Assembly (NCBI GenBank): GCA_039028635.1
Contig: JBCCHV010000004.1
Location: forward strand, 25,385 to 89,384
Length of the DNA stretch: 64,000 nucleotides
Direction of reading: 5' to 3'
From: Acidobacteriota bacterium
GTDB lineage: Bacteria; Acidobacteriota; Thermoanaerobaculia; Multivoradales; JBCCEF01
This document shows, piece by piece, positions 8,348 through 16,750 of this stretch. The position numbers were made by a program, and so were the translations under genes. Under the pieces are notes generated by a model, which saw only the letters and a list, made by a program, of their open reading frames with translations, was not told where the DNA came from and did no database searches. Every line of letters begins with the position of its first letter. Positions within the stretch are counted from its first letter, which is position 1.

Positions 8348-9727
8348 TCAGGGGCCATCGAAGGTCAGGGCCGAACCCAGCTTGGACGCCACCCGATCGC
8401 GGATCCAGCGGCCGTCCCACCACTCGACCGGGTTGACCGGCAGGCCTCGAATCAGGATGCCGAAGTGCAGATGATCGCCGCCGGCGAGGCCGGTCTCGCC
8501 GCTGCGCCCGACCACCTGACCGCGTCGTACCCGATCGCCCTCGGCGACTTCCAGGGACGACAGGTGGGCATATAGGGTCATCAGACCGTAGCCGTGATCG
8601 AGCACCACCACGTTGCCGTAGATGCCGAGGTAGCGAGACGCCAACACGACGCCGTCGTTGGCCGCTTCGATCGGCGCCCGGCGCACCGAGGCGAGGTCGA
8701 AGCCGAGGTGGAACTGCTCGTCCACCGCCTTGCCGTCGTAAGAGTAGGTGCGCCGCACCGCGAAGGGTGACATCACCTTGGCGTTGCGCATCGGCAGGAA
8801 GGGTTGCCGCCAGAGGAACTCCTCGGCGCTGGAGTCGGCGAGCTCCGCCAGGTAGGCCCGATTGGCCTTGCGCAGCTCGCCGTTGATCGCCAGGTAGCTG
8901 TCGAGAACCGTGTCCCCGGCCCGCAGCTCGGGGGTGTTGGCGAGGATCTCCGGCACCACCCGCGCCATGAAGTCGTCGTCGAGGCGAATCGTGCCTTCGG
9001 CGAAGGGTCGCGGCGTGAAGCTGTCGAGGAAGCGGCGCTCGGCGCGATTGCCCAGGGCGTCGCCGGCCACCAGGCGAACTCGCGCCGAGTCGTCGAGGTC
9101 ATAGGGCAGGGCGAAGAGCGCGAAGTGGTCGCCATTGGGCAGAGCGAAGCCCGGAAACCAGCGCTCGCCGGCCATCACGCCGCTCTCGCTGGCGCTCGCG
9201 CCGAGGCGATAGACCACCACCCCGCTGCCCCCCTGCATGACGTTGTGCTGGTCCGAAACCAAGCCGATGGCGGGCGGCGCCAGGTGCACCGGCAGTACCT
9301 TCTCGGCGATCTGCGGCACCGGCCGCCGGAACCAGCTCGGGGCGCGCTCGGCGATCACCCGCAGAGTGGCCTCGCCGGACTCGAGGTCGGCCAGGGTTTC
9401 GCCCCCGACCTCGAAGCGCAGCTCGTCGCGCACCGTCTTCGCGCCCCACGGTTTCCAGGCCGCCTGCGGCTTCCAAGCCTGCTCCAAAAGGCGATGAGTG
9501 CGTTCCCCTTGGATCAGGTCGACGGCGGCCTTCACCAGGCCGCGCTTGGGCTCCTCGAGGGTGACGATCACCGGCGTTCGCGGGCCGATACCGGGCAGCT
9601 CTGGGGCGATCTCGATCTTCGGGGCGGCGCCGGAACGCAGTCCGGCCAGGCCACAGAACACCAGAGCCACCAGCCCACCGAGCCAGAGAAACCGCCGTAG
9701 CGGTCGCTTCTTCGTGCTTCGTTCCAT
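8348..9727 (-). CDS. Membrane-anchored M23 (LytM) peptidase
   Basis: 459 residues from ATG 9727, which is followed by a basic stretch and a membrane/signal segment (FLWLGGLVALVFCGLAGL). The C-terminal ~130 residues are an M23 domain: HLGFDLAS supplies the first zinc His/Asp, VVVLDHGYGLMTLYAHL the strand before the third motif, and HLHFGI the last histidine. M23 enzymes cut peptidoglycan cross-bridges or, if degenerate, activate amidases; here the zinc-site residues look intact. The middle ~300 residues are an extracytoplasmic region I cannot name. It lies 14 bp downstream of the peptidase-MA-like gene, probably in one operon. Confidence 0.9.
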   Translation of the reverse strand: MERSTKKRPLRRFLWLGGLVALVFCGLAGLRSGAAPKIEIAPELPGIGPRTPVIVTLEEPKRGLVKAAVDLIQGERTHRLLEQAWKPQAAWKPWGAKTVRDELRFEVGGETLADLESGEATLRVIAERAPSWFRRPVPQIAEKVLPVHLAPPAIGLVSDQHNVMQGGSGVVVYRLGASASESGVMAGERWFPGFALPNGDHFALFALPYDLDDSARVRLVAGDALGNRAERRFLDSFTPRPFAEGTIRLDDDFMARVVPEILANTPELRAGDTVLDSYLAINGELRKANRAYLAELADSSAEEFLWRQPFLPMRNAKVMSPFAVRRTYSYDGKAVDEQFHLGFDLASVRRAPIEAANDGVVLASRYLGIYGNVVVLDHGYGLMTLYAHLSSLEVAEGDRVRRGQVVGRSGETGLAGGDHLHFGILIRGLPVNPVEWWDGRWIRDRVASKLGSALTFDGP

Positions 9728-9741
9728 GGTCTTCTCGATTC

Positions 9742-10674
9742 TCAGTTGATCCACTCGGGAGGATCCTCCCGCCAGATTCCACGCTCGTGCCGCTCCCACT
9801 CGGCGGCGAGGGCGGCATCGCGATCGCGTCGCCGCTTGAAGGCCCACAGGGCCAGCAGGGTCACCCCCAGCCACAGGGCCGTCCCGCTACTCAAGAACGG
9901 CAGCCAGCGGCGCCACAAGGTCTGCCGCCGCCAGAAGGCTTCCTCTTCGGTCGCCAGATCGCGCCCGATGACCTCGCGAAAGGCGGCTTCGAACTCGACT
10001 CCCTGACCGACCCGCTGCAGGATGTCGCCACTCACCCAGGGGCCATGGCGATCACGCAATCCCTGGACGAAGGCCCCGGAAATGGCATAGGCGCGCGATG
10101 CCGCCCCACCACCACCTTGGAACAGCCGATCGACAACGTGCAGCGGCGTCTCGCCGCGCCGCATGACATCGAGGGAAAAGCGCGAAGAATCCCCCAGATT
10201 CCAGGCCCCGCCGGCGACCATCGCCACCCCTTCATTGAACCACCGGGGCACTTCGTGGCCGGCCGCCGAGCGAGCGATGAGGATATGCGCCACCTCGTGG
10301 TGTAGCAACTCCTCGAGGGAGCTTTCCGGGTAGGTCGGGCTGCGGGTCGGAAAGAGCACGATCGGCCCCTGGTCGCCGAGGGCATAGCCCGCCACCCAGG
10401 AACGCACCATCCGAGCCTGGGGGCTGTCCTCCGGCGCCAGGATCACCGGAATCGGCGCGCCCGGCTCTTCGAGGCCGGCCAGGCGCATGGCGACGCGCAA
10501 ACGCTGCGGATCAAAGTTCCGGATGCGTTCGGCCTGACGCTCGAAACGCTCCGGCGTCCGAATGTCGAGGTGCGGAACGGCCAAGGCCGCCGGGGCCAGC
10601 GCCGCGGTCGCCAGCGCCGCGGTCACCAGCAGGCCGAGCCATCGGCGAGCGCAGCGCCGGGCCAATCCCGCCAT
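9742..10674 (-). CDS. Secreted peptidase-MA-like zinc metalloprotease with C-terminal membrane helix
   Basis: 310 residues from ATG 10674. A signal peptide (WLGLLVTAALATAALAPAALA) is followed by a gluzincin-type core: LLHHEVAHILIARSAAGHEVPRWFNEGVA, with HExxH and the downstream glutamate in WFNEG. This layout is typical of peptidase-MA-like proteins. A C-terminal membrane helix (about residues 258-280) and a basic cytoplasmic tail anchor it in the inner membrane with the protease outside. It follows the WG-repeat gene by 11 bp and precedes the M23 gene, suggesting an envelope-maintenance operon. Substrate unknown. Confidence 0.85.
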   Translation of the reverse strand: MAGLARRCARRWLGLLVTAALATAALAPAALAVPHLDIRTPERFERQAERIRNFDPQRLRVAMRLAGLEEPGAPIPVILAPEDSPQARMVRSWVAGYALGDQGPIVLFPTRSPTYPESSLEELLHHEVAHILIARSAAGHEVPRWFNEGVAMVAGGAWNLGDSSRFSLDVMRRGETPLHVVDRLFQGGGGAASRAYAISGAFVQGLRDRHGPWVSGDILQRVGQGVEFEAAFREVIGRDLATEEEAFWRRQTLWRRWLPFLSSGTALWLGVTLLALWAFKRRRDRDAALAAEWERHERGIWREDPPEWIN

Positions 10675-10685
10675 CGCATGCGACC

Positions 10686-11744
10686 TCAGCTCGACGGCTC
10701 CCAAACCACCGAGCCATCGAGTCCGACGTAGCCCCATAGACTGGCCCCTTCCTTGACCGCCCCCAAGCCGCCGACGAAGGGCTCGGCGCGCTGGTAGACG
10801 GGCTCGACCACCATCTCGCCAGACATATTGACATAGCCCCATTCCTTGCCTCGCACCTTGACCGCCGCCAGACCTTCGGAGAAGGCGGTGACGTGCTCGA
10901 ACTGGGGCTCGATGATCACCGTGCCCTGGCGGTCGACATAGCCCCAATTGGCGCCGATGCGGACCGCCCCGAGGCCCTCCGAGAAGTGCCCGGCCCAGTA
11001 GTAACCGGGCTCCAGAACCCACTCCCCCTCGGCATCGACGAAGCCCCAGGTGCCGTCCTCGACGCGCGCCGCCGCCAGCCCTTCTCCGAAGCGGTAGACC
11101 TGCGTGAAGTCGCCCATGAATCGCCCCTCGGGATCGACGAAGCCGGCAACGCCGTCCTGCCGCTTGACCGCCGCCCGACGATCGTGGAACGGCCCCGCCT
11201 CGGCATAGGTCGGCTCGATGACGAACTGGCCGTCCGGATCGACGAAGCCCCACCGTCCGCCGGCCTTGACCGCCGCCAGCCCCTCGGAGAAGGCTGTCAC
11301 GCCCTCGAAGGCGGGATCGATCGCCACCTCACCGCCGGTATCGATGTAACCACCGCGCCGCGCCCGGGTGGAGACGCCGGTGAGGTCCATGACCTGCCCG
11401 TCGCGATGCTCGATGCGCTGCGAGCCGCCGGAGACGAAAGCCGCGCGCCCCTCCTGGAAGCGATCGACGTCCCCCAGGGTCGGGGCGATAGCCCAGTTGC
11501 CGGAGCGGTCGAGAAAGCCCCAAACGCCACCCTCGGCGGCCGCGATCAAGCCCTCGTGCATGGTGCCCGCGACCTCGAAGCGAGGCTCGACCACCATCCG
11601 GCCGAGGGCATCGATCAGGCCGACGGATCCATTCACCCGCACCGGGAAGAGCAGGTCCGAAGGCGGCTCCGCCGGCGGTGGCGCGGCGCACGCCAGATTG
11701 AGCGCCAGAAAGACGAGAAACGCGATCGAGAAGAATCGGGCCAT
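10686..11744 (-). CDS. WG-repeat-containing lipoprotein
   Basis: 352 residues. The N terminus MARFFSIAFLVFLALNLAC looks like a lipoprotein signal, although the -3 position is Asn rather than Leu. The rest is built almost entirely of WG/KWG-type repeats (for example GVWGFLDRSGNWAIAP, GRWGFVDPDGQFVIEPTY, GTWGFVDAEGEWVLEP, ANWGYVDRQGTVIIEP), each ~30-45 residues. WG repeats are found in surface and periplasmic proteins; their binding partners are mostly unknown. The gene is first of a likely three-gene minus-strand unit with the peptidase-MA-like and M23 genes. Confidence 0.9.
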   Translation of the reverse strand: MARFFSIAFLVFLALNLACAAPPPAEPPSDLLFPVRVNGSVGLIDALGRMVVEPRFEVAGTMHEGLIAAAEGGVWGFLDRSGNWAIAPTLGDVDRFQEGRAAFVSGGSQRIEHRDGQVMDLTGVSTRARRGGYIDTGGEVAIDPAFEGVTAFSEGLAAVKAGGRWGFVDPDGQFVIEPTYAEAGPFHDRRAAVKRQDGVAGFVDPEGRFMGDFTQVYRFGEGLAAARVEDGTWGFVDAEGEWVLEPGYYWAGHFSEGLGAVRIGANWGYVDRQGTVIIEPQFEHVTAFSEGLAAVKVRGKEWGYVNMSGEMVVEPVYQRAEPFVGGLGAVKEGASLWGYVGLDGSVVWEPSS

Positions 11745-11782
11745 GGAGTCTGCTCCGCGGGTCGGATGAGTTCGGACGGTCG

Positions 11783-11808
11783 GTCGAAGGGCATTATCGC
11801 TCTTCGAC
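11783..11808. other. Inverted repeat upstream of the WG-repeat gene
   Basis: GTCGAAGGGC at 11783-11792 pairs with GCTCTTCGAC at 11799-11808, one mismatch, 6-nt loop. It lies between the anti-sigma-like stop and the WG-repeat start. It could be an operator for the WG gene or a terminator for the sigma/anti-sigma unit; no clear T-run decides this. Confidence 0.45.
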
Positions 11809-11914
11809 GCACCTCGTCCACAACCGTCGTCGCGGGCAGAAAATTGCCGCGTCGGCGACTGCCGCCGTCAGGCCGCCCTCGAGCCCCCGTCGAGCCGCCG
11901 AGCGGGCAGGGCCG

Positions 11915-12520
11915 TCAGGTACTTCCGGGATCGCTCGTGGCGGCGGGCTGATCGATGGCCAGGGCGTAGAACAGGTCGCCCTGAACCCAGAAGTCGATCA
12001 CGGCACCTTCCTGGGGCCGCCGTTTGCCATCCAGCCCGTCGAGAGCGCCGGAGCGTTCGGTGACATAGAGGGTGGCGCGCCGACCACCATCGCCGGCGAG
12101 CTTGACCTGGGCCGCGAGCTGCGCCTGGATCGAGCAGTAACGCCCCCCGAGGAGCTCGAAGCCGGCGAGGCGATTCTGTGGCGCCCGCGGCCGCACCAAG
12201 GTGAAAGGCAGACGGTCGAGGCCGCGATCGAGGGCGGTCCAGGAGGCCGCCTCGAAGTCCGAGTCGAGGTTCTTCTGATGATTGAGCAGCACCTCGGCGG
12301 CCACCGCGTCGGCGCGGTCGGAGCCCGGCAGCCACCACAGCAGGCTGGTGACGACGGCGGTGACCACCGCCGCCGCGGCCAATCGCAGCACCCGCCGACG
12401 ACGCCGACGACGGGCCCCCGCCAGCAGGGACGCGAGCCGTTCGTCGTCGAGACCCTCGGCGAGATAGAAGTCTCGCACCTGATCGTCGATCGGCCGCTGC
12501 TCGCCCATCGTGCGCCTCAT
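11915..12520 (-). CDS. Putative anti-sigma factor, single-pass membrane protein
   Basis: 201 residues. The ATG at 12520 overlaps the sigma factor stop as ATGA, so the two are translationally coupled. A short N-terminal cytoplasmic part is followed by an Arg-rich stretch and one membrane helix (VLRLAAAAVVTAVVTSLLWWLPG, about residues 44-66), then a ~130-residue periplasmic domain. No zinc-finger (HxxxCxxC) motif is visible. The anti-sigma role is inferred from topology and coupling to an ECF sigma factor; the C-terminal domain has no name I can give. Confidence 0.65.
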   Translation of the reverse strand: MRRTMGEQRPIDDQVRDFYLAEGLDDERLASLLAGARRRRRRRVLRLAAAAVVTAVVTSLLWWLPGSDRADAVAAEVLLNHQKNLDSDFEAASWTALDRGLDRLPFTLVRPRAPQNRLAGFELLGGRYCSIQAQLAAQVKLAGDGGRRATLYVTERSGALDGLDGKRRPQEGAVIDFWVQGDLFYALAIDQPAATSDPGST

Positions 12521-12981
12521 CGCGCCTCTCCCCGGGCCGGCGCCTCGAGGGCCGCGGCCAGCTTGCGGCGGGCGCGAAACAACAAGCTCAGGACAGTGCC
12601 TCGGCTCTGCTCCGTCAAGGCTGCGATCTCGGCCGCTGTCCAGCCTTCCACCACCTGCAGGAAGAGCGCTTCCCGCTCGGCCATGCGCAGGGCGGCGAGG
12701 TGACGCTCGAGATCGACCCGCGCCAGCACCGGCACCGCGAGGGTCTCGGGCTCCTCCGCCACCTCTTCGAGGGGAACGAACTCGACCACCCGATCGCGCC
12801 GGTAGCGATCGATGAACAGGCGCCGCAGGGTCGGGAACAGGGCCGCCAGCCGGCGACCCTTGCCGTAGCGTTGGTAGATGCGCAGCCAGGCCTGCTGCAC
12901 GAGGTCCTCGGCCTCGGCCGCCTCTCCGCACAGGGAGAGGGCGTAGCGGTATCCCCGCTGGAGCAGCTCCTGGTCGCTCAT
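12517..12981 (-). CDS. Short ECF-type RNA polymerase sigma factor
   Basis: 154 residues, small for an ECF sigma. Region 2 is visible as ALSLCGEAAEAEDLVQQAWLRIYQRY (the core/-10 binding helix) and region 4 as LRMAEREALFLQVVEGWTAAEIAALTEQSRGTVLSLLFRARRKL, a helix-turn-helix for -35 recognition. It should direct RNA polymerase to a small regulon when released by the coupled membrane protein. No promoter pair for its own gene could be recognised. Confidence 0.88.
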   Translation of the reverse strand: MSDQELLQRGYRYALSLCGEAAEAEDLVQQAWLRIYQRYGKGRRLAALFPTLRRLFIDRYRRDRVVEFVPLEEVAEEPETLAVPVLARVDLERHLAALRMAEREALFLQVVEGWTAAEIAALTEQSRGTVLSLLFRARRKLAAALEAPARGEAR

Positions 12982-12993
12982 CGATTGGGAAGT

Positions 12994-13395
12994 CTAGCTG
13001 CTCTCGAGCTGGCGCAGCAGCTCGGCGCCCATCTGCTTGATGTTCTGATCGGCGGTCAGCTTGACCAGCGGCTTGCGGGTCTCGCCGTCGAGCAGGAGCA
13101 CGAAGCCGGTGCCGGGATGAGCCGCGAAGGCCTCTCCGAAGCCGAGGGCCGCCGCCAGGTACTCGGCCTGGGCGCGAGTGGTGCCGTTGGTCAGGTCGAG
13201 GGTGACGAAGAGCACCGACTTGCCGTCGTACTTGTTGGTCAGGTCCTCGAACAGGCTGCCCATCTTCTTGCAGCTACCGCACCAGTCGGCGTGGAACTTG
13301 ACGGCGACGATCTCCGGCTCCGCCGGACCATCGGCCGCCGCCAAAGGAAGTGCGACCACGAGCAACACGAGAGAAAGAAGGATCGATCGAGCCAT
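12994..13395 (-). CDS. Secreted thioredoxin-like protein
   Basis: 133 residues from ATG 13395, chosen because CCAGGAGG lies just upstream and because a signal peptide (MARSILLSLVLLVVALPLAAA) begins there; a longer open frame runs into repeat element B and is not used. The active site is WCGSCKKM, a thioredoxin CxxC, followed by VLFVTLDLTNGTTRAQAEYLAAALG and the cis-Pro-containing region AHPGTGFVLLLDG. It probably reduces or isomerises disulfides in the periplasm. It lies 12 bp upstream of the ECF sigma gene on the same strand. Confidence 0.88.
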   Translation of the reverse strand: MARSILLSLVLLVVALPLAAADGPAEPEIVAVKFHADWCGSCKKMGSLFEDLTNKYDGKSVLFVTLDLTNGTTRAQAEYLAAALGFGEAFAAHPGTGFVLLLDGETRKPLVKLTADQNIKQMGAELLRQLESS

Positions 13396-13481
13396 AACGG
13401 CCTCCTGGCGATGCCGGAAAAGTCGAGGGATCATTCCCTCGTAGGCAGAACGAGCCAGGCTGCCATTTGATTGCGACCTGC

Positions 13482-13821
13482 TAGCAGGCTGTCTCAGGGG
13501 GGCTAAAAGGCGCCCCCCTCGAGCCAACGCACATGTCGTTGGCTCTCACCCCTGGCCGGGCGCCCCCGACCTCGGCGCCTTCGCCGCCGCCTCGCCCTTT
13601 GGGCTCGGAGACCGTCTGCTGGAGTAGCAGACGGTGCCTACTGCCGGCAGGCGGCCCCGTCCTCGGTCCAATCCTGGACGGGGGTGAAGGCGCGCGACAT
13701 GCGCGAAGCCGGGCCGCGTAGGCCTGAGGGGGGCGCCTTTTAGCCCCCCTGGCCGGGCGCCCCTGAAATAAACAGCAGACTGCTGAAGAAGCCGCCACGC
13801 GGCTTTTTCAGCAGTCTGCTA
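13482..13821. repeat. Dispersed element B, copy 1 (about 340 bp)
   Basis: The stretch has no gene. It starts and ends with CTAGCAG-type sequence in opposite orientation. Inside are perfect 25-bp inverted repeats (13496-13520 and 13726-13750, core GGGGGGCTAAAAGGCGCC), and a second palindrome ACCGTCTGCTG / CAGACGGT near 13613-13636. The right part, read on the minus strand, matches the start of 44853-45250. The right end is a 22-bp hairpin whose outermost TAG is the stop codon of the RidA gene. No transposase is encoded. Confidence 0.85.
13774..13820 (-). terminator. Terminator hairpin of the RidA gene, formed by element B
   Basis: A 22-bp stem (13774-13795 with 13799-13820, one mismatch) and a 3-nt loop. 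On the minus strand it begins one base after the first base of the RidA stop and is followed by GTTTATTTC, so it reads as a Rho-independent terminator. Confidence 0.75.
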
Positions 13822-14205
13822 GCGGGCGGCTGTGGCGGTGACCTTGATCTTGCCGTCGAAGGGTAGGCGGGCGGCCTCGTAGATGGTGCGGGCGGGGCGC
13901 CGGCCGGCCGGGAAGAGCTCGCAATAGAGCTGGTTGACGGGCTCGAGCTCGGAGAGGTCGGCGAAGGCCAGGTCGACGAAGACGATCTCTTCCTTCGAAA
14001 ATCCGGCGGCGCGGGCGGCGGCGAAGAGGTTGCCGAAGGCGCGCTCGGCCTCTTCGCGGATCGTGCCCGGAACGTATTGACCGGCCGCATCGACGGAGAG
14101 CTGGCCACTGATGAAGCACAGGCCGTTGACCACCACGGCGTGGCTGATCGGGTTGCTCCAGGCGGGCAGGCCGGGGCCGTCGGCGATGAATCGGCGTTGG
14201 CTCAT
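13819..14205 (-). CDS. RidA family protein (YjgF/UK114)
   Basis: 128 residues, the normal RidA length. NPISHAVVVNGLCFISGQL, ERAFGNLFAAARAAGFSKEEIVFVDLAFADLSELEPVN and RPARTIYEAARLPFDGKIKV fit the family; the arginine in RPARTIY is at the usual substrate-carboxylate position. RidA enzymes hydrolyse reactive enamine/imine intermediates from pyridoxal-phosphate enzymes. The TAG stop is supplied by element B and leads directly into a terminator hairpin. A second unlinked RidA gene is at 37865. Confidence 0.92.
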   Translation of the reverse strand: MSQRRFIADGPGLPAWSNPISHAVVVNGLCFISGQLSVDAAGQYVPGTIREEAERAFGNLFAAARAAGFSKEEIVFVDLAFADLSELEPVNQLYCELFPAGRRPARTIYEAARLPFDGKIKVTATAAR

Positions 14206-14235
14206 GATCGGGCTACTCCTCGGGTGGGCGCAGCA

Positions 14236-15921
14236 TCAGGGCAGGCTGGCGCTCCAGGCGCCGAGGTCGCCGCTTTCGAAGCCATCGGCGAACAGCGGAC
14301 CGCTGCCGGCCTCGAAGTAGAGGTCGAGAATCGGCGCCGGAGAGCCCAGCACGTCTCCCAGGCCGCGCTCGCGCGGCAGCTCCAGGACCGTTTCCACCAT
14401 CTCGACGCGGCCATCGGCGAGGGTTTGCGGCACCACCAGGGTGCGCCACTCCGTCGGCGGGCCGAGGAGGTCGTCGCCGGTGGCGAAGTCGACGCCGTCC
14501 TCGCCGCCATCGATGGTTGGGAAGGTGATGCGGATCTGCACCCTCTGGGCCGACTCGAGGAAGTCGAGGGCTGGGCCGGTCAGGTCGATGCGGAGGGCTG
14601 CTCCGTCTTCCTCGACGCGGCCGTGGAAGCAGCCGACGTCGCTGGCGTCGGCGGCAGCGGTGGCATCTCCGGCTTCAACCTCGGGCGCCCCGAAGGTGCC
14701 GGCGACGAGGTCGAGAATGGGAGTGCCGAGGTCGCCGCTGGCGAACGGGTTGTCGCCGCGCTGGCCGCGGCGCTGCAGGTAGAGGCTGGCGGCGGTGATG
14801 CGGGCGCCGGCCGGCCGGTCCGAGAGGTCGAAGGAGGCGATGCCGGCCACCGGGCCGGTGGCGTCGTCACCGACGCGCACAGCGTCCGTGCCGGCGGTGG
14901 CGCCGTTGCTCCAGCCATCGCGGCTCTGGCCTTCGGAGGAGACCGTGAGATCCGGTTGGCCCCGGAAGCGCGGCAGGAAGAAGCCTTCCATCTGGTGGCG
15001 AATCTTGTCGCGATAGCCCGCCACCGAAAGGTGGATCGGGTCGGCGTCGGCCCCGAGGAAAGGGCGGAAGTTCTGGCGCAGCGTCGGCAGGGCCGGGTTG
15101 CCGCCCGGGAAGGGGGAGTAGTCCGGCGGCGTGAGTCCGGGACGGGGGAGAACGCCGGGGGCGGCGACGCCGTCGCCGTAGAGCGCGTGCATCAGGCCGA
15201 GGGCGTTGTCGAAGCTCATTCGCGGGTCGGCATTCGACCAGCCGATGCGCCGGCCTTCGACATCGACCATCATGGCGTTGATCTCGGCGTCGCTGATCTC
15301 ATCGCCCACTGGATCGCGACTGAGACGATCGCGCAGCGGACAGGCGAAGGCCCAGCACCATAGAAAGCTGACGTTGAGGTTGGGGTAGTCGTAGCTGCTG
15401 AGCAGCACCTCGATATCCGGCCGCACCGCCTGTACCGCATCGGCGATGGCGCGGGTGTCGTCCTCCAGGCGCTGGAACAGGGCCGCTTCCGAACCGGGGG
15501 CGTCGAGGTCCATGTCCTTGTACCAGCCTCCTTCGGTGCGGCCGGCCAGGACGTCGTTGCCACCGATGCTCAACACCACCAGGTCGATGGTCGGGTTGGC
15601 GACCAGCTCGTCGACCACATTCGAGATCCAGGGAAAGTCCTGGCGATTGGCCCAGTCGCGGGCCTCGCTGCCGGAGATGGCGTACTCCGGGCCGTCGTAC
15701 CCCGGATCCTGATTGTCCGCCGCGCGGCTGAGCATCGCCTGGTCGGCGTGGCCGAAGTGGTCGAAGAGCTGGTTGTAGGAGCCGTCCGTCCACATGAAGT
15801 TGGCCCAGCTATCGCCGGCGAGAAGAGCGCGGGGCTGGCTGCTGCCGCTCGGGCATTGCGCCGCGAAGGCGGTTGCGACGGTGCCGAAGAGGAGGCCGAG
15901 GGTGAGCAACGAGCGCAACAT
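14236..15921 (-). CDS. Secreted SGNH/GDSL hydrolase with C-terminal beta domain and DGFESG tail
   Basis: 561 residues with a clear signal peptide (SLLTLGLLFGTVATAFA). Block I GDSWANF holds the nucleophile serine, GGNDVL the block III glycine/asparagine, and DPIHLSVAGY the catalytic Asp and His, so this is an SGNH-fold esterase or lipase acting outside the cytoplasm. After about residue 325 comes a beta-sandwich-like region of the DNRLRE type, usually a binding or stalk module. The protein ends PLFADGFESGDLGAWSASLP, a tail shared with the subtilase at 34237. Natural substrate unknown. Confidence 0.85.
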   Translation of the reverse strand: MLRSLLTLGLLFGTVATAFAAQCPSGSSQPRALLAGDSWANFMWTDGSYNQLFDHFGHADQAMLSRAADNQDPGYDGPEYAISGSEARDWANRQDFPWISNVVDELVANPTIDLVVLSIGGNDVLAGRTEGGWYKDMDLDAPGSEAALFQRLEDDTRAIADAVQAVRPDIEVLLSSYDYPNLNVSFLWCWAFACPLRDRLSRDPVGDEISDAEINAMMVDVEGRRIGWSNADPRMSFDNALGLMHALYGDGVAAPGVLPRPGLTPPDYSPFPGGNPALPTLRQNFRPFLGADADPIHLSVAGYRDKIRHQMEGFFLPRFRGQPDLTVSSEGQSRDGWSNGATAGTDAVRVGDDATGPVAGIASFDLSDRPAGARITAASLYLQRRGQRGDNPFASGDLGTPILDLVAGTFGAPEVEAGDATAAADASDVGCFHGRVEEDGAALRIDLTGPALDFLESAQRVQIRITFPTIDGGEDGVDFATGDDLLGPPTEWRTLVVPQTLADGRVEMVETVLELPRERGLGDVLGSPAPILDLYFEAGSGPLFADGFESGDLGAWSASLP

Positions 15922-16038
15922 GATCGGTCGATCTTAGCCTGCGGCTGGGTGGGATTCTCGGTCTCCGGAGGACGAGGCGGGAGGGGCATGTCGAGGTGAG
16001 CAGCTCCTGGGTTTTTTTTACGCCTCATTTACGCGTCG

Positions 16039-16150
16039 AGTGGGACTTTTGCCGGTGAATCGGGCTGAATTCGGGCAGAAAGTGGACCCGCGAGGGGCGC
16101 GATGAGGCGCCATGGGGCCGAGAGTGGACTATTGTGGACAAAAGTGGAGT
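16039..16150 (+). promoter_or_regulatory. MraZ-type operator repeats upstream of the dcw cluster
   Basis: Five copies of the box (A/T)GTGG(A/G) start at 16039, 16081, 16123, 16133 and 16143. The last three are exactly 10 bp apart, as in known MraZ target sites; the first three are exactly 42 bp apart. They lie just upstream of mraZ, so MraZ probably binds here and controls the cluster. The promoter itself could not be placed with confidence. Confidence 0.75.
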
Positions 16151-16198
16151 TACCTGCTACGGTGCGGCGTAATCACCTTTATACGGTGGGCGATTTCT

Positions 16199-16639
16199 AT
16201 GTTCCGAGGTAGTGCTCCAGCGAAGATCGACGTCAAGGGCCGGCTCAAGCTGCCGACGGCCTTTCGGCGGGTGATCGAAGAGCGTTTCGGCGCCGATCTC
16301 TTCGTGACGTCGATTCAGGGGGATTGCGCTTTCCTCTATCCCCTGGCGGTGTGGGAAGAAATCGAAAACAAGCTGCAGGCACTGCCCTCGACGCACCGCG
16401 CCAAGGCGAGGTACTTGGAGCGGGTCAATTACTTCGGCCAACAGGGCCGACTCGATGCCCAGGGTCGCATCGTGCTGCCGCCCATCCTGCGCGATAGCGC
16501 CGAGATGAGCGGCGAAGTGGTGGTTAGTGCGCAGATCGATCATTTGGTGGTTTGGAATCGCGAGCGCTTCGAGCGCCGTCTGCTGGAGGAGCCGATGACC
16601 GAGGAGGACTTTGGTGAATTGAGCGAGCTGGGGATTTAG
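16199..16639 (+). CDS. mraZ: Transcriptional regulator MraZ
   Basis: 146 residues from ATG 16199. Two AbrB-like half-domains are visible: FRGSAPAKIDVKGRLKLPTAFR and YFGQQGRLDAQGRIVLPPILRD, each with the conserved KGRLxLP / QGRIxLP loop that contacts DNA. MraZ oligomers bind tandem GTGGA-type repeats at the head of the dcw cluster and regulate it; such repeats are present at 16039-16150. The start was chosen because the family begins at MFRG; upstream in-frame codons overlap the operator and were not used. It opens the division and wall cluster. Confidence 0.96.
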   Translation: MFRGSAPAKIDVKGRLKLPTAFRRVIEERFGADLFVTSIQGDCAFLYPLAVWEEIENKLQALPSTHRAKARYLERVNYFGQQGRLDAQGRIVLPPILRDSAEMSGEVVVSAQIDHLVVWNRERFERRLLEEPMTEEDFGELSELGI

Positions 16640-16750
16640 CGGGTCGTCGCTCGGGGTGGGCGGAGCGATCCGCGCCCTCGGATCAGCCGACGGCGGCAGA
16701 CGCTTTTCTCGGCCGCCTGGGGGAAGGCCCCCGGAAGAGGATTCGAGGCC

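Noticed and set aside
9742..11253. Peptidase-MA-like gene extended upstream to 11253
   Set aside because: The extra ~190 residues are an out-of-frame reading of the WG-repeat gene; a proper signal peptide begins at the ATG at 10674.
12994..13527. Thioredoxin-like gene started at 13527
   Set aside because: The longer start lies inside repeat element B; ATG 13395 has a strong ribosome site and starts the signal peptide.
13482..13821. Repeats and hairpins considered as a CRISPR array or rRNA/tRNA-like gene
   Set aside because: No regular repeat-spacer pattern and no tRNA cloverleaf; the structure is nested inverted repeats shared with 44853-45250.
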